Source: Bacteroidota bacterium (GTDB lineage Bacteria; Bacteroidota; Bacteroidia; Flavobacteriales; Flavobacteriaceae). From it: a stretch of 64,000 nucleotides of DNA. Below are positions 19,870 through 29,114 of the stretch, one piece after another. Position 1 is the stretch's first letter, and each line of letters starts with the position of its first letter. The notes under the pieces were generated by a model. The model was not told the origin of the DNA. It did no database searches and was given only the letters and a program-made list of their open reading frames with translations. Both the position numbers and the translations under genes were made by a program. The stretch spans positions 204,234-268,233 of the forward strand of contig JAKQHT010000020.1 in NCBI GenBank assembly GCA_029557895.1. Reading direction: 5' to 3'.

Positions 19870-20607
19870 ATGTTCAGGCATCAAGGTAAAAATAGAACCT
19901 ACAAGCATAATTTGCAGATTGCAACCACGTTGTCATTTGTTGCCGGCATTGTAAACGTTACGGGGGTTTTGGCAATACAGCAACTTACCACCAATGTTAC
20001 GGGACATTTTGCGCTGTTTATTTATGATGTGTTCAATTTTGAGTTTTTTCAGGGCGTCGTTTATTTGCTTTATATCGTTTCGTTCCTTTTGGGCGCTGTT
20101 GTTTCCGGAATTTTGATAGAACTTGCCACCGCTTCAAAAAAGCTGAATGTCTTTATAATGCCAACCGTTTTGGAAGCAAGCGTGCTTATCGTGGTGGCTG
20201 TTTTGCACAACGTATCTCTGCTCAAATCATCAAACGTTATTGCCTGCCTGCTTCTATTTGCCATGGGTTTACAAAACTCGTTTGTGACCAAAATATCCAA
20301 TACTATTGTGAGAACCACGCACTTAACAGGGTTATTTACCGATTTGGGGATTGAACTCTCGCAACTGTTATTTGTAAGCCAAGCACCTTACCGAAAGCTG
20401 ATAAAATCGACCATAAAATTACGCCTGTATATCATTAGTTTCTTTTTTGCCGGCGGTATCATTGGCGGCGTGCTTTACTCATACATAAAACTCAATACGT
20501 TGCTGTTTCCTGCATTTATTTTATTAATCGGGTTGATTTTTGACCACTTGAGATTTAGAATGATTATGATGCGTAGGAAATACAGACATCAAAAAAATGG
20601 AGCTTAA
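19870..20607 (+). CDS. DUF1275 (YoaK-type) membrane protein
   Basis: 245 residues with six hydrophobic helices. The family signature is clear: an N-terminal AGIVNVTGVLAI, then MGLQNSFVTKISNTIVRTTH and LTGLFTDLGIEL in the second half. The function of DUF1275 proteins is not established; a transport role has been suggested. It is co-transcribed with the glycosyltransferase (two-base gap) and converges with the nuclease gene. Confidence 0.88.
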   Translation: MFRHQGKNRTYKHNLQIATTLSFVAGIVNVTGVLAIQQLTTNVTGHFALFIYDVFNFEFFQGVVYLLYIVSFLLGAVVSGILIELATASKKLNVFIMPTVLEASVLIVVAVLHNVSLLKSSNVIACLLLFAMGLQNSFVTKISNTIVRTTHLTGLFTDLGIELSQLLFVSQAPYRKLIKSTIKLRLYIISFFFAGGIIGGVLYSYIKLNTLLFPAFILLIGLIFDHLRFRMIMMRRKYRHQKNGA

Positions 20608-20843
20608 ATACCGGTTGAGATTGTATTATTGAATCCTGAACTATGCAAATAAGCATATTGGTTTACAAAATTTTAGTTTAGAATCACACCACAGCACTAT
20701 TACAAACATATTTGCCTGATTATCATTTTTTTCCTGACAGAGCACGGAGTCAAAGATATTCAGCACTCCGTAGTTGGCGAAGTCAATCCTTTTGTATATC
20801 AATTCCAAAAATTAATTCCAAGATTTCCATTTTCACGGAAAAA

Positions 20844-21668
20844 TCAGTTAAAACTCCACCCCTTATAATCGCTCATAGCTTCCAGCCTGTTTTCCAATTC
20901 ATCTTCCAATTCGGGAAAAAAGTCAATGCCGGTAAGTGCTTCAATTTCATCAACCGAAACTACAAATTTGTACAAGGGTTGGTTTGAATTTTCGTGCGGC
21001 ATCAAAAAGGCTATCATTCTTATAGTGCCATTATCGTTGTCCAAAATGATTTTATAAAACTGGTTGGGCACTGCCACATGCTCATCGCCTATTGTTTGCA
21101 TATCGCCCTTTAAAACGCCGCCAGTTACCACAAAAACACCGTCATATTTGTTTGCCCAATACCGTACTTTTTGCTCAAGGGTATTCCAGATTCCGGCGTT
21201 GAAATCGCTCTTTTGCGGACTTATGTTACTGGTCAAAAACGTTTCATCATAGGCTTCTTTGCTATATCTTCTGTCGCCTGCCGGACACAAATGGCCACGG
21301 TCAAATCCCGAATTTTTATAATTGCGCCAGTGTGCCGCACCGGTTTTTACGGCTTTGTCGATTTCAAAAAGAGGACGTTCAAAATTGGTGCTTGACAGAT
21401 GTGCCTTTTTGAGTTCGTAAGCTACCCATTCGGCTTGTTCGTGCGCTTCACTGTACGACAAAGAATAACCGTGATGATGTACGACCTGACCGGTTGTACT
21501 CGTAGGCAAAAAAAAATCGTTAGTCCCCGATTTTGGTGTTTTGCCTTGTGTTACGGCCGATTGATGTTCTTTTTCTTCTAAATAATACTCATACCCATAA
21601 ATACCGAACAACAAAACAATGGCGACAATGGTATATATTTTCTTGTTCTTCAAACTATTCAAAAACAA
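20844..21668 (-). CDS. membrane-anchored DNA/RNA non-specific endonuclease
   Basis: 274 residues. A single N-terminal transmembrane helix (residues 10-25) is followed by a NUC1-family nuclease with the DRGH motif (catalytic His126), LCPAGDRR, and the magnesium-binding segment NAGIWNTLE around residue 160. These enzymes cut DNA and RNA without sequence preference and act outside the cytoplasm. The best start is the TTG at 21668, which lies inside the end of pafA (14-base overlap), implying translational coupling; TTG codons at residues 3 and 6 are alternatives. Together with the phosphatase this suggests recovery of phosphate and nucleosides from external nucleic acid. Confidence 0.9.
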   Translation of the reverse strand: MFLNSLKNKKIYTIVAIVLLFGIYGYEYYLEEKEHQSAVTQGKTPKSGTNDFFLPTSTTGQVVHHHGYSLSYSEAHEQAEWVAYELKKAHLSSTNFERPLFEIDKAVKTGAAHWRNYKNSGFDRGHLCPAGDRRYSKEAYDETFLTSNISPQKSDFNAGIWNTLEQKVRYWANKYDGVFVVTGGVLKGDMQTIGDEHVAVPNQFYKIILDNDNGTIRMIAFLMPHENSNQPLYKFVVSVDEIEALTGIDFFPELEDELENRLEAMSDYKGWSFN

Positions 21669-23310
21669 ATTCTAATGGTTGACCCGTTGCGCCGCTCGGA
21701 AAACCAATGCCCAAAAGTGCCGATATGGTTGGCGCTATATCGGGAATTACCGTTTTTTGAAAGGTATGTCCGTGCTTGATGCCTTTACCAAACAACAATA
21801 ATGGCACGTGGGTATCATAATTAAATGCCGAACCGTGCGTTGAGCCGGTTTTACTGTATGAAATGGTTGCCGATTCCAAAACATATGCAATATCACCCGA
21901 ACGTTTTTGGTTATAACCCATTTGCAATAACGATTCTACGCCGCTTGTATGCATGGAACCTTTGAGTTCGGCAGAAATGTATACTTTATCGACACCTTTG
22001 TAAGCAATGATATAATCTGCTATATCTTGCTGGACATCAATAATTTTCAAGTTTTTATCTAAAATTTTTTTTCGGTTTAAAAACACCTGAAAGTTGGACA
22101 CGTTTTCAATAATACCTGAATCCTCACCATATTTTTCCGCAACATAAGAATTTAAATCTTCCCTGAATTTTTTACTCTCAAAATATCCTGAAGGAATTTT
22201 CAAACTGCTCAAATATGCCGGAACCTCAACGGCGGCGTGGTCGGCGGTTAAAAATACGGTGTATTGGTTTTTGCCCACATTGGCATCGAGGTAATTAAAC
22301 AAACGTTCCAGTTCTTTATCCAAACGAATGTAGGTATCCTGAATTTCTTTTGAATTGACACCAAAATTATGACCCACATAATCGGTTGAGGAATAACTAA
22401 CCGTGAGCACATCTGTAAACATATCTTTACCAAGCTGTTCGCCTTCTATGGCTGCAATGGCAAAATCTGTTGTCATATTATTACCGTATGCCGTTGCTTT
22501 TAAAATATCATAATTGCCGCTATCATTTTTGAGCGTAGCCAAATCATATGGGAAGGTTGCGGTTTCTTTTCCTTTAAATCCGCCTTCAAAGGTGTTCAAA
22601 TCGCTGCCGCTTTCGGTGTAAGTTGCTATATCATAATAGGTATCCCATACTTTCAAATAGCTGTCAACAGACCTTTTATTGTTAAAATCGTTAACCCATT
22701 TTGGCAATTCGTCCATATAAAACGAACTCGAAATCCAGTTGCCTTCGTCTTTGCCATGAAACCAATATGCCGCATTTGCCGTATGTCCTGCAGGAAGTAT
22801 GGCGCCTCTGTCTTTTAAGGCAATACCTATGGTTTTGCCCCGCAATTGTGTGAACAGTCGGTTTTCATCGGCAAATGTGGTGGTGCGCATTCTGTGAGGC
22901 GACATTTGCCCGGCTTTATGTGTCGTGCCCACAGATTGTACGGTGGTATCACCAGCACAATACACCATTTTGTTTAAGTCCCGGTCATACCAATCATTAG
23001 CAATGATGCCGTGATATTTGGGCGTTGTGCCGGTATAGACCGATGCATGCCCCGGAGCCGTGTAAGTAGGCACATAATTGTAGTGGTGGTTACGGCAGTC
23101 AAATCCTTCATTCATCATGCGTTTAAAGCCGCCTTCGCCGTATTTGGCGTAAAAACGGGCCAAATAATCGTAACGCATTTGGTCAACAACAATGCCCACA
23201 ACAAGTTTGGGGCGTGTGGCTTCTTCTTTATTTTTTAAATGATTGGTTTTTTGTGAAAAGCCTGCAAAAGCAATGCATAAAGCTATGGCACAAATAATTG
23301 GATTTTTCAT
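21655..23310 (-). CDS. pafA: PafA-type alkaline phosphatase
   Basis: 551 residues. A signal peptide (residues 1-19, ending AGFSQK) precedes an alkaline-phosphatase superfamily domain: metal-binding Asp43 in VVDQMRYDYL, nucleophile Thr84 in TYTAPGHAS, and the later zinc ligands in TADHAAVEVP and SGSTHGSAF-like sequence near the C-terminus. PafA hydrolyses phosphomonoesters in the periplasm and needs calcium and zinc. In Bacteroidota it often works regardless of phosphate level. The downstream nuclease gene overlaps its end. A -7 element lies 25 bases upstream. Confidence 0.92.
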   Translation of the reverse strand: MKNPIICAIALCIAFAGFSQKTNHLKNKEEATRPKLVVGIVVDQMRYDYLARFYAKYGEGGFKRMMNEGFDCRNHHYNYVPTYTAPGHASVYTGTTPKYHGIIANDWYDRDLNKMVYCAGDTTVQSVGTTHKAGQMSPHRMRTTTFADENRLFTQLRGKTIGIALKDRGAILPAGHTANAAYWFHGKDEGNWISSSFYMDELPKWVNDFNNKRSVDSYLKVWDTYYDIATYTESGSDLNTFEGGFKGKETATFPYDLATLKNDSGNYDILKATAYGNNMTTDFAIAAIEGEQLGKDMFTDVLTVSYSSTDYVGHNFGVNSKEIQDTYIRLDKELERLFNYLDANVGKNQYTVFLTADHAAVEVPAYLSSLKIPSGYFESKKFREDLNSYVAEKYGEDSGIIENVSNFQVFLNRKKILDKNLKIIDVQQDIADYIIAYKGVDKVYISAELKGSMHTSGVESLLQMGYNQKRSGDIAYVLESATISYSKTGSTHGSAFNYDTHVPLLLFGKGIKHGHTFQKTVIPDIAPTISALLGIGFPSGATGQPLEFVFE

Positions 23311-23334
23311 CGATGTAAGAATTTATAAGATGTT

Positions 23335-23342
23335 CAAAAATA
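23335..23342 (-). promoter_or_regulatory. -7 element upstream of pafA
   Basis: Reads TATTTTTG on the minus strand, a full match to TAnnTTTG, 24 bases before the pafA ATG. No clear -33 TTG is visible. Confidence 0.45.
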
Positions 23343-23651
23343 CAGATTTTAATTTAGAGTAATAAGTCTCGGTTTTATGGAAATCGATGCAGTAACATGT
23401 TTTTTTGTTTTAAAAACACCAAACTTGTAGCTTCCAAAGGGATACTAATTTGAACCGAATATGAAATCCAGTGAACATAAAAATGAAATGGTTGGGATTT
23501 GACTTGAATCTTGGGCCGGGACAAAGTGCAATTGTCAAAAATCATTACAAACGGCGTTATTAATAATGTGCCACGGTTTACCACAAATTTTATCACAATA
23601 AAATTAACCATGCTCTCAAGATTTTTTTACCTTAGCGTTTCAAACAAAGCT
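23343..23651. other. divergent intergenic region between pafA and mlaE
   Basis: About 340 bases separate the two start codons. The frame of the permease stays open back to 23511, but the peptide encoded there is polar and unlike the family's N-terminus. TTA at 23604-23606, 21 bases, then TACCTTAG at 23628-23635 is a plausible promoter that fits a start at 23652. I see no other gene here. Confidence 0.4.
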
Positions 23652-24389
23652 ATGTCATATCTTCATAATATCGGCACTTACTTTTTGATGATCAAGGAAA
23701 TGTTCCACAATCCTACCAAGTGGTCTGTGATGCGCGGGCTGATCTTGAAGGATATCGACGACCTGATCATTGGTTCGTTGGGCATTGTGGCGTTTATTTC
23801 GTTTTTTGTGGGAGGCGTTGTGACGATACAGACCGCACTGAATATCAACAATCCATTGATCCCGAAATACCTTGTAGGGTTTGCGACTCGGCAATCGGTA
23901 ATCCTGGAGTTTGCGCCCACGTTTATTTCTATCATCGCTGCAGGAAAAGTCGGTTCGTTCATAACCTCAAGTATCGGTACCATGCGGGTAACAGAACAAA
24001 TTGATGCTTTGGAAGTCATGGGCATCAACGCCATCAATTATCTGGTATTTCCGAAGTTCATTGCCCTGATGCTTTATCCGTTTGTAATTTCCATATCGAT
24101 GTTTTTGGGGATATTAGGCGGAATGGCAGCTTGTGTGTATGGTGGTTTTAGTTCTTTGGACGATTATATAACAGGAGTTCAAATGGACTTTACGCCATTT
24201 CATATGACGTATGCCTTTATCAAGACATTTGTGTTCGCATTCCTGTTGGCCACCATTCCGTCGTATTATGGTTACTATATGAAAGGCGGTGCGCTCGAAG
24301 TGGGAAAAGCCAGTACGACATCTTTTGTCTGGACCAGCGTGATGATCATACTCTGTAATTATATATTGACCCAAATGCTACTTGCCTGA
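23652..24389 (+). CDS. mlaE: MlaE-family ABC transporter permease
   Basis: 245 residues from the ATG at 23652 (MSYLHNIG); ATG 23610 is an alternative that would add 14 residues. This is the inner-membrane permease of a lipid transporter of the Mla type, which moves phospholipids between the inner and outer membrane. The family region is clear: GLILKDIDDLIIGSLGIVAF, EFAPTFISIIAAGKVGS and TMRVTEQIDALEVMG. The ATPase gene overlaps its stop by one base (TGATG), so translation is coupled. No substrate-binding mlaD gene is adjacent. Confidence 0.92.
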   Translation: MSYLHNIGTYFLMIKEMFHNPTKWSVMRGLILKDIDDLIIGSLGIVAFISFFVGGVVTIQTALNINNPLIPKYLVGFATRQSVILEFAPTFISIIAAGKVGSFITSSIGTMRVTEQIDALEVMGINAINYLVFPKFIALMLYPFVISISMFLGILGGMAACVYGGFSSLDDYITGVQMDFTPFHMTYAFIKTFVFAFLLATIPSYYGYYMKGGALEVGKASTTSFVWTSVMIILCNYILTQMLLA

Positions 24390-25156
24390 TGATCGAAGTA
24401 AATGACATACACAAATCTTTCGGCGAAAACGAAATCCTCAAAGGCATCAGCACGGTTTTTGACAAAGGGAAAACCAACCTCATCATTGGCCAGAGCGGTT
24501 CGGGAAAAACGGTTTTTCTAAAATGCCTGTTAGGCCTTTTTGTACCCGAACAAGGCACCATTTCTTATGACGGCCAGGTGTATTCCGAACTGTCAAAAGA
24601 TGAACGGAGCGACCTCCGGGCACAGATGGGCATGGTGTTCCAAGGCAGTGCCTTGTTTGACTCGATGACCATTGCAGAGAATGTCATGTTCCCATTGCGG
24701 ATGTTTACCAAGTTGAGCAAAGGCGAAATGCAAGACCGAGTGGATTTTGTACTTCACAGGGTCAATCTGGCCAATGCGGGCAACAAATTGCCAAGCGAAG
24801 CTTCTGGCGGGATGCAAAAGCGTGTGGCGATAGCCCGTGCCATCGTCAATAAGCCCAAATATCTTTTTTGCGACGAACCCAACTCCGGTCTGGACCCAAA
24901 TACAGCGACTGTTATCGATAACCTTATCCAGGAAATAACCGAAGAATACAACATAACGACCGTAATCAATACGCACGATATGAATTCGGTAATGGAAATA
25001 GGACAAAAAATCATTTTCCTAAAAAACGGTTTCAAAGAATGGGAAGGATCCAACAAGACCATTTTCAAGACCGATAATGAAGCCGTGACAAACTTTGTCT
25101 ATTCTTCGGAGCTGTTCAAACGGGTGCGCAAAATGTATATTGAAGAAGACATTTAG
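24389..25156 (+). CDS. mlaF: MlaF-family ABC transporter ATPase
   Basis: 255 residues. Walker A GQSGSGKT (Lys40), the signature SGGMQKR, and Walker B YLFCDEPNSGLDP are all intact. It powers the MlaE permease encoded directly upstream. The C-terminal tail (residues 235-255) is short and charged. It ends three bases from the end of the convergent DUF389 gene, with no room for a separate terminator. Confidence 0.93.
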   Translation: MIEVNDIHKSFGENEILKGISTVFDKGKTNLIIGQSGSGKTVFLKCLLGLFVPEQGTISYDGQVYSELSKDERSDLRAQMGMVFQGSALFDSMTIAENVMFPLRMFTKLSKGEMQDRVDFVLHRVNLANAGNKLPSEASGGMQKRVAIARAIVNKPKYLFCDEPNSGLDPNTATVIDNLIQEITEEYNITTVINTHDMNSVMEIGQKIIFLKNGFKEWEGSNKTIFKTDNEAVTNFVYSSELFKRVRKMYIEEDI

Positions 25157-25159
25157 GCG

Positions 25160-26641
25160 TTAAGGTAAGCGAACCACCTTCAAAGTATCAAGACTGTATT
25201 TGTGCTTGAGCCATCGCTCGAGCTTGTCCCTTTCCTTTTGTATATTCCCGTTCCCAATTTTGGAGTTGTCCCACTTTACGGTAAAAACCGGAATGGTATC
25301 TATTTTTGAAAAATTGGATGTTATAACACTCGAATAGGAAAGTTGGGTAATATTTTCATAATTGATTTTCACCTCTTTGGTCAATTGCTCAAAAGGGATT
25401 TGCAACGCCTCGTATTTTGAGAGCCTTTTTACCCTTTCTTCCAAAAATTTTATTTTTTCTGCCTGCGACAAAAGGTCCAACGAATCACGATAATGGATCT
25501 GCTCCATATATTTGAGGTTGTCCAAGTTTTTTGATCGGTTTTGGTTAAATATCAATTTACTGCCTTTCAATGCTGCATAAGCTTTATCATTCATCCGGTC
25601 TTTTAAAAGCGAAATCGCTTCATCCGGAATATTATCAAGTCCAAAGCTATTGATGGTCAGCGTAGAAGGCTCATTACCCACATTGGAATACTCGATAGAG
25701 ACATTCCTTTTGATGAGCTCGGCATGGGGGAGTGCCTCAAGTTCTCTGTCGATGAACATTTTGGCAGCAATTTCAAACTTGCTTTCTTTCCACACATCAA
25801 TGAAGGTAAAAAAGGCCGGAACCATTACCACAATGGCCAGTGTGGTAGCCAATTGCGCAATACGTTTCCGCTTTTTGGAATTGGCATAAACAAACATGGG
25901 AAAGCCCAATATCTTTATCACAATAAACGTTGCCAAAGCGATAAAAATCGTGTTGATGATAAAGAGATACAATGCACTGAAAAAATAGTCAAAGTTGCCT
26001 TGCGAAAGTCCATACCCCGCAGTACAAAGTGGCGGCATCAACGCTGTTGCGATAGCAACGCCAAAAATTACCGAGGCTATGGTACCGCGCTTTGTCCTTG
26101 CGATAATGAGTGCCAGGCCGCCAAAAAAGGCAATAAGCACATCGCGTATGTCGGGCTTCACACGACCGAGCAGTTCCGAGGTGTCCTGGCTCAACGGAAA
26201 TAGATAAAAAAACAGAAAGGCTGTGACCAAGCTCAAAAAAATCATCACGCCAAAATTGATCATGGACTTCCTCAAGGTATCGATATCGTTGATGGCTACC
26301 GATAGTCCTATTCCAAGGATTGGGCCCATAAGCGGCGAAATCAACATGGCACCGATCACTACGGCAGTCGAGTTGGCATTGAGCCCAACCGATGCCACAA
26401 AGACTGAACAAATCAGGATCCATGCCGTTGCGCCCTTGAACGGTATATCTGCCTTAATAGCGGTTAAAGTAGCTTCTCGGTCGGTATCTTCCCTGAAATC
26501 GAGAAGTTCTTTTACAAATTTTTTAATGCTAACCCATAAACCTTGTGCATCTTTTCGCACAACATCTTTTGATTGCTCTATGGTTGCGCCTTTGTCCTTT
26601 TCTTCGTTAATATCGATTTTGCTCTCTTGTGATTTATCCAT
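25160..26641 (-). CDS. DUF389 family membrane protein
   Basis: 493 residues from the ATG at 26641; a GTG at 26650 is also in frame. A charged N-terminal region (1-75) is followed by the DUF389 membrane domain of about six helices, with the family motifs GANANST-like (GLNANSTAVVIGAMLISPLMGPI) and GVAIATALMPPL. The C-terminal 200 residues are soluble and partly coiled-coil. The function of the family is not known. Its start overlaps the stop of the mannose-1-phosphate guanylyltransferase gene by eight bases, so the two are probably co-translated although no functional link is obvious. Confidence 0.88.
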   Translation of the reverse strand: MDKSQESKIDINEEKDKGATIEQSKDVVRKDAQGLWVSIKKFVKELLDFREDTDREATLTAIKADIPFKGATAWILICSVFVASVGLNANSTAVVIGAMLISPLMGPILGIGLSVAINDIDTLRKSMINFGVMIFLSLVTAFLFFYLFPLSQDTSELLGRVKPDIRDVLIAFFGGLALIIARTKRGTIASVIFGVAIATALMPPLCTAGYGLSQGNFDYFFSALYLFIINTIFIALATFIVIKILGFPMFVYANSKKRKRIAQLATTLAIVVMVPAFFTFIDVWKESKFEIAAKMFIDRELEALPHAELIKRNVSIEYSNVGNEPSTLTINSFGLDNIPDEAISLLKDRMNDKAYAALKGSKLIFNQNRSKNLDNLKYMEQIHYRDSLDLLSQAEKIKFLEERVKRLSKYEALQIPFEQLTKEVKINYENITQLSYSSVITSNFSKIDTIPVFTVKWDNSKIGNGNIQKERDKLERWLKHKYSLDTLKVVRLP

Positions 26642-27716
26642 AATGTTCACCGAACTTTTCCTTTACTTTTTGCAGCACTTTCTTGATGTCTTGTTCTTTT
26701 TCTTTTGGAAAGATAAGCAAAACCTCATTTTTATCAACAATAATGTAATCTTTAAGGCCGTCTATTACCACGATTTTGTCACTATTAGTCCGTACCAGAT
26801 TGCCCGGGGCATCTATGGCCAGGGTGCGTGCGTTAACCACGGCATTGTCTTCAGCATCTTTATCGAGCTTGTCGTACAAGCTTCCCCAAGTACCAAGGTC
26901 GTTCCAATCAAAAGTTGCGGGGATTACGTACACGTTTTTTGAACTTTCCATTATGGCGTAGTCCACAGAAATATTTTCGGCTTTTGGGTATTGTTCTGCG
27001 ATAAACGCAGTTTCATCGGACGTATTATACGCTGAAATTCCCGATTGAAACAAGGCGAACAATTCCGGCTGGTTCTTTTGAAATGCCTTAATCACGCTCT
27101 TGGCGCTCCACATAAAGATTCCGGCATTCCAAAGAAAGTTACCTTGCTCTATAAAACTTTTGGCGGTGGCATAATCTGGCTTTTCCCTGAATTGTTTTAC
27201 CGGTTTTATCGCATCGGTCGCTGAATTATCAAACTCAATGTAACCATAGCCCGTATTGGGGAATGTGGGTTGGATGCCAAGTGTCATCAACGCATCGTTT
27301 TGGGAACAAAAATCAAATGCTTGTTGTACGTTTTGTGAAAATGCCGTTTCGTCTTCAATCCAATGGTCACTGGGCGCAACAATCATCACGGCTTCGGGGT
27401 TTTCTTTTTGGATCTTTAGTGCCGCATACAAAATGCACGGTGCGGTATTGCGCATTGCTGGCTCCAAAACTACCTGGCGACCAGTAACTTCTGTCAATTG
27501 TTCAAATACCAAATCTTTATACAATTCATTGGTTAAAATGAATATATTTTCTTTTGGGATAAGCCTCGACAGCCTATTGAATGTTTTTTGAATAAGCGTA
27601 TCGCCGGTTCCCAACATATCGTGGAACTGTTTTGGAAACGCCTGGGTGCTCACCGGCCAAAACCGTGATCCCACACCACCTGCCATTAATATGGCGTAAT
27701 AATTTTTCTGTCCCAT
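26634..27716 (-). CDS. manC: mannose-1-phosphate guanylyltransferase
   Basis: 360 residues, the short form without the fused isomerase domain. The nucleotidyltransferase signature MAGGVGSRFWPVS is at residues 12-24, PSDHWI and the FREKP catalytic-lysine motif follow, and the tail carries short left-handed-helix-type repeats. It makes GDP-mannose from mannose-1-phosphate and GTP for polysaccharide or glycan synthesis. It is the first gene of a unit with the DUF389 gene. Confidence 0.93.
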   Translation of the reverse strand: MGQKNYYAILMAGGVGSRFWPVSTQAFPKQFHDMLGTGDTLIQKTFNRLSRLIPKENIFILTNELYKDLVFEQLTEVTGRQVVLEPAMRNTAPCILYAALKIQKENPEAVMIVAPSDHWIEDETAFSQNVQQAFDFCSQNDALMTLGIQPTFPNTGYGYIEFDNSATDAIKPVKQFREKPDYATAKSFIEQGNFLWNAGIFMWSAKSVIKAFQKNQPELFALFQSGISAYNTSDETAFIAEQYPKAENISVDYAIMESSKNVYVIPATFDWNDLGTWGSLYDKLDKDAEDNAVVNARTLAIDAPGNLVRTNSDKIVVIDGLKDYIIVDKNEVLLIFPKEKEQDIKKVLQKVKEKFGEHYG

Positions 27717-27792
27717 TGCCTTTAAGACTTTTTCCCCAAAGAGAGGAAACTATTTGATTTAACTTTCGCTTTGTTTTCGAGAGATTTTAACA

Positions 27793-28410
27793 TTACCCAA
27801 CTACAGGCAAATCCGTGTTGATAAGGGTCACTTCTGCATTTGGGTTGAACAAATACAACCTGCCAGAAGCTACCTCAACACCTTCGTACCGCGTCCGGCG
27901 TTTTGTGCCTTTCTTAAAAACTCTTCCGTTGTAAAGTTTGAAATGACTTCCAAGAGGCACTTCAAAAATATATGTTTTATCATTAGGTTGGTCATATTGT
28001 TTTAGTGCCAACGCCAATTTTACATCGGTATCGCTGCTGGCTTTTGGATTTTTAAAATGCTTTGCCAAAAGGGGCAACAAATCTGACGGGAACACTTCAG
28101 GGTTCAAAAATGGCAACATCAAATGCTGAAAGGTTAGCTTCCACTCCATTCCGTGCGGTTTGATGCGGCATCCTTTGTTTTTATACGCCTCAAAATGTGC
28201 TATTTCGTGGATTAAGGTTATCAAAAACCGATAGGGATTCAAATTTGAATTAATCGTAATCTGGTGCTTTCCATTGGGCAGCGCCCTATAATCACCATGT
28301 CGCGATTTGCGTTCGTCCTTGATCTTTACTACCAGATTATCATGTTGTAAAAGTTCTGTGACCCGAGAAATCGCTGTATGTGGAATATATGCTAGAAGCG
28401 TGTTTTGCAT
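27793..28410 (-). CDS. SprT-like zinc metallopeptidase domain protein
   Basis: 205 residues. The zinc motif HEIAH sits in LITLIHEIAHFEAY, followed by GMEWK at the position of the third ligand region. The C-terminal part (residues 130-205) is beta-rich and would match the zinc-ribbon-like region of SprT proteins, but it has no obvious Cys pairs. Related Spartan proteases act on DNA-protein crosslinks; the bacterial SprT role is unknown. It is downstream of the SDR gene, with its own -7 element in between. Confidence 0.87.
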   Translation of the reverse strand: MQNTLLAYIPHTAISRVTELLQHDNLVVKIKDERKSRHGDYRALPNGKHQITINSNLNPYRFLITLIHEIAHFEAYKNKGCRIKPHGMEWKLTFQHLMLPFLNPEVFPSDLLPLLAKHFKNPKASSDTDVKLALALKQYDQPNDKTYIFEVPLGSHFKLYNGRVFKKGTKRRTRYEGVEVASGRLYLFNPNAEVTLINTDLPVVG

Positions 28411-28414
28411 TGTG

Positions 28415-28422
28415 CAAAAATA
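28415..28422 (-). promoter_or_regulatory. -7 element upstream of the SprT-like gene
   Basis: Reads TATTTTTG on the minus strand, in the 20-base gap between the SDR stop and the SprT-like ATG. It would give a leader of only a few bases; no -33 TTG is visible, so it may be chance. Confidence 0.3.
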
Positions 28423-28430
28423 CGATATTT

Positions 28431-29114
28431 TTAGGGTGTTGAGTTTGAAACCTGCAATAGTTTTCCGTTATAATACGCATTGCCATTGAGTGCAAAATCA
28501 TAAATATAGGCTGCCATCTGCTCTGCACTGGTCGTTGCCCTATATCCAGGGAATGCTTCTGCGAGCATCTCGGTCTGTACTGCACCAAGGGCCAAAACAT
28601 TAAATGAAATGCCGCTGTCTTTATATTCCTCGGCCAAAAGCTCTGTCAATGTTATGACTGCTCCCTTACTTGAAGTATAAGCCGAAAGTCCGGCAAACTT
28701 CACGCTTCCTTGTACGCCTCCCATCGAGCTGATACTGACCACGTGGCTACCTTTGCAAAAATAAGGCAATAGTGTTCGGGTCAGTGATGCCAGACCGAAT
28801 ACATTGGCAGCATATACTTTTTCAAAATCTTCACGGGTGGTCGATTCAAATGGTTTGTTGACAAGCAACCCTGCATTGTGCACTACTATATCAACTTCGC
28901 CCCAAATTTGCGAAACAAAAGTTTTAACGGTTTCAAAATTGCTTTCATCGGTTAGGTCGAAAGGGATGGCAACTACATTGGGAAGCTCCAACTGTTGCAA
29001 AACAGTCAAATTTCTCGACAGTGCCAGAATGTGGTGGCCAGCTTTGCTGAACAACTTAACGAGTTCAAGGCCAATTCCCCTGCTCGTTCCGGTAATGACA
29101 ACTTTTTTACTCAT
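28431..29114 (-). CDS. short-chain dehydrogenase/reductase
   Basis: 227 residues. It has the NAD(P)-binding TGTSRGIG, the NAG motif (VVHNAGLL), and the catalytic Ser and YTSSK pair, so it should be an active classical SDR. The substrate cannot be predicted. Its start overlaps the stop of the M28 peptidase gene by eight bases, and the SprT-like gene follows 20 bases after its stop, giving a unit M28 - SDR - SprT. Confidence 0.92.
   Translation of the reverse strand: MSKKVVITGTSRGIGLELVKLFSKAGHHILALSRNLTVLQQLELPNVVAIPFDLTDESNFETVKTFVSQIWGEVDIVVHNAGLLVNKPFESTTREDFEKVYAANVFGLASLTRTLLPYFCKGSHVVSISSMGGVQGSVKFAGLSAYTSSKGAVITLTELLAEEYKDSGISFNVLALGAVQTEMLAEAFPGYRATTSAEQMAAYIYDFALNGNAYYNGKLLQVSNSTP

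Noticed and set aside
20744..20771. Hairpin ACGGAGT / ACTCCGT in the DUF1275-nuclease gap as a terminator
   Set aside because: Stem of seven with a 14-base loop and no T-run on either strand.
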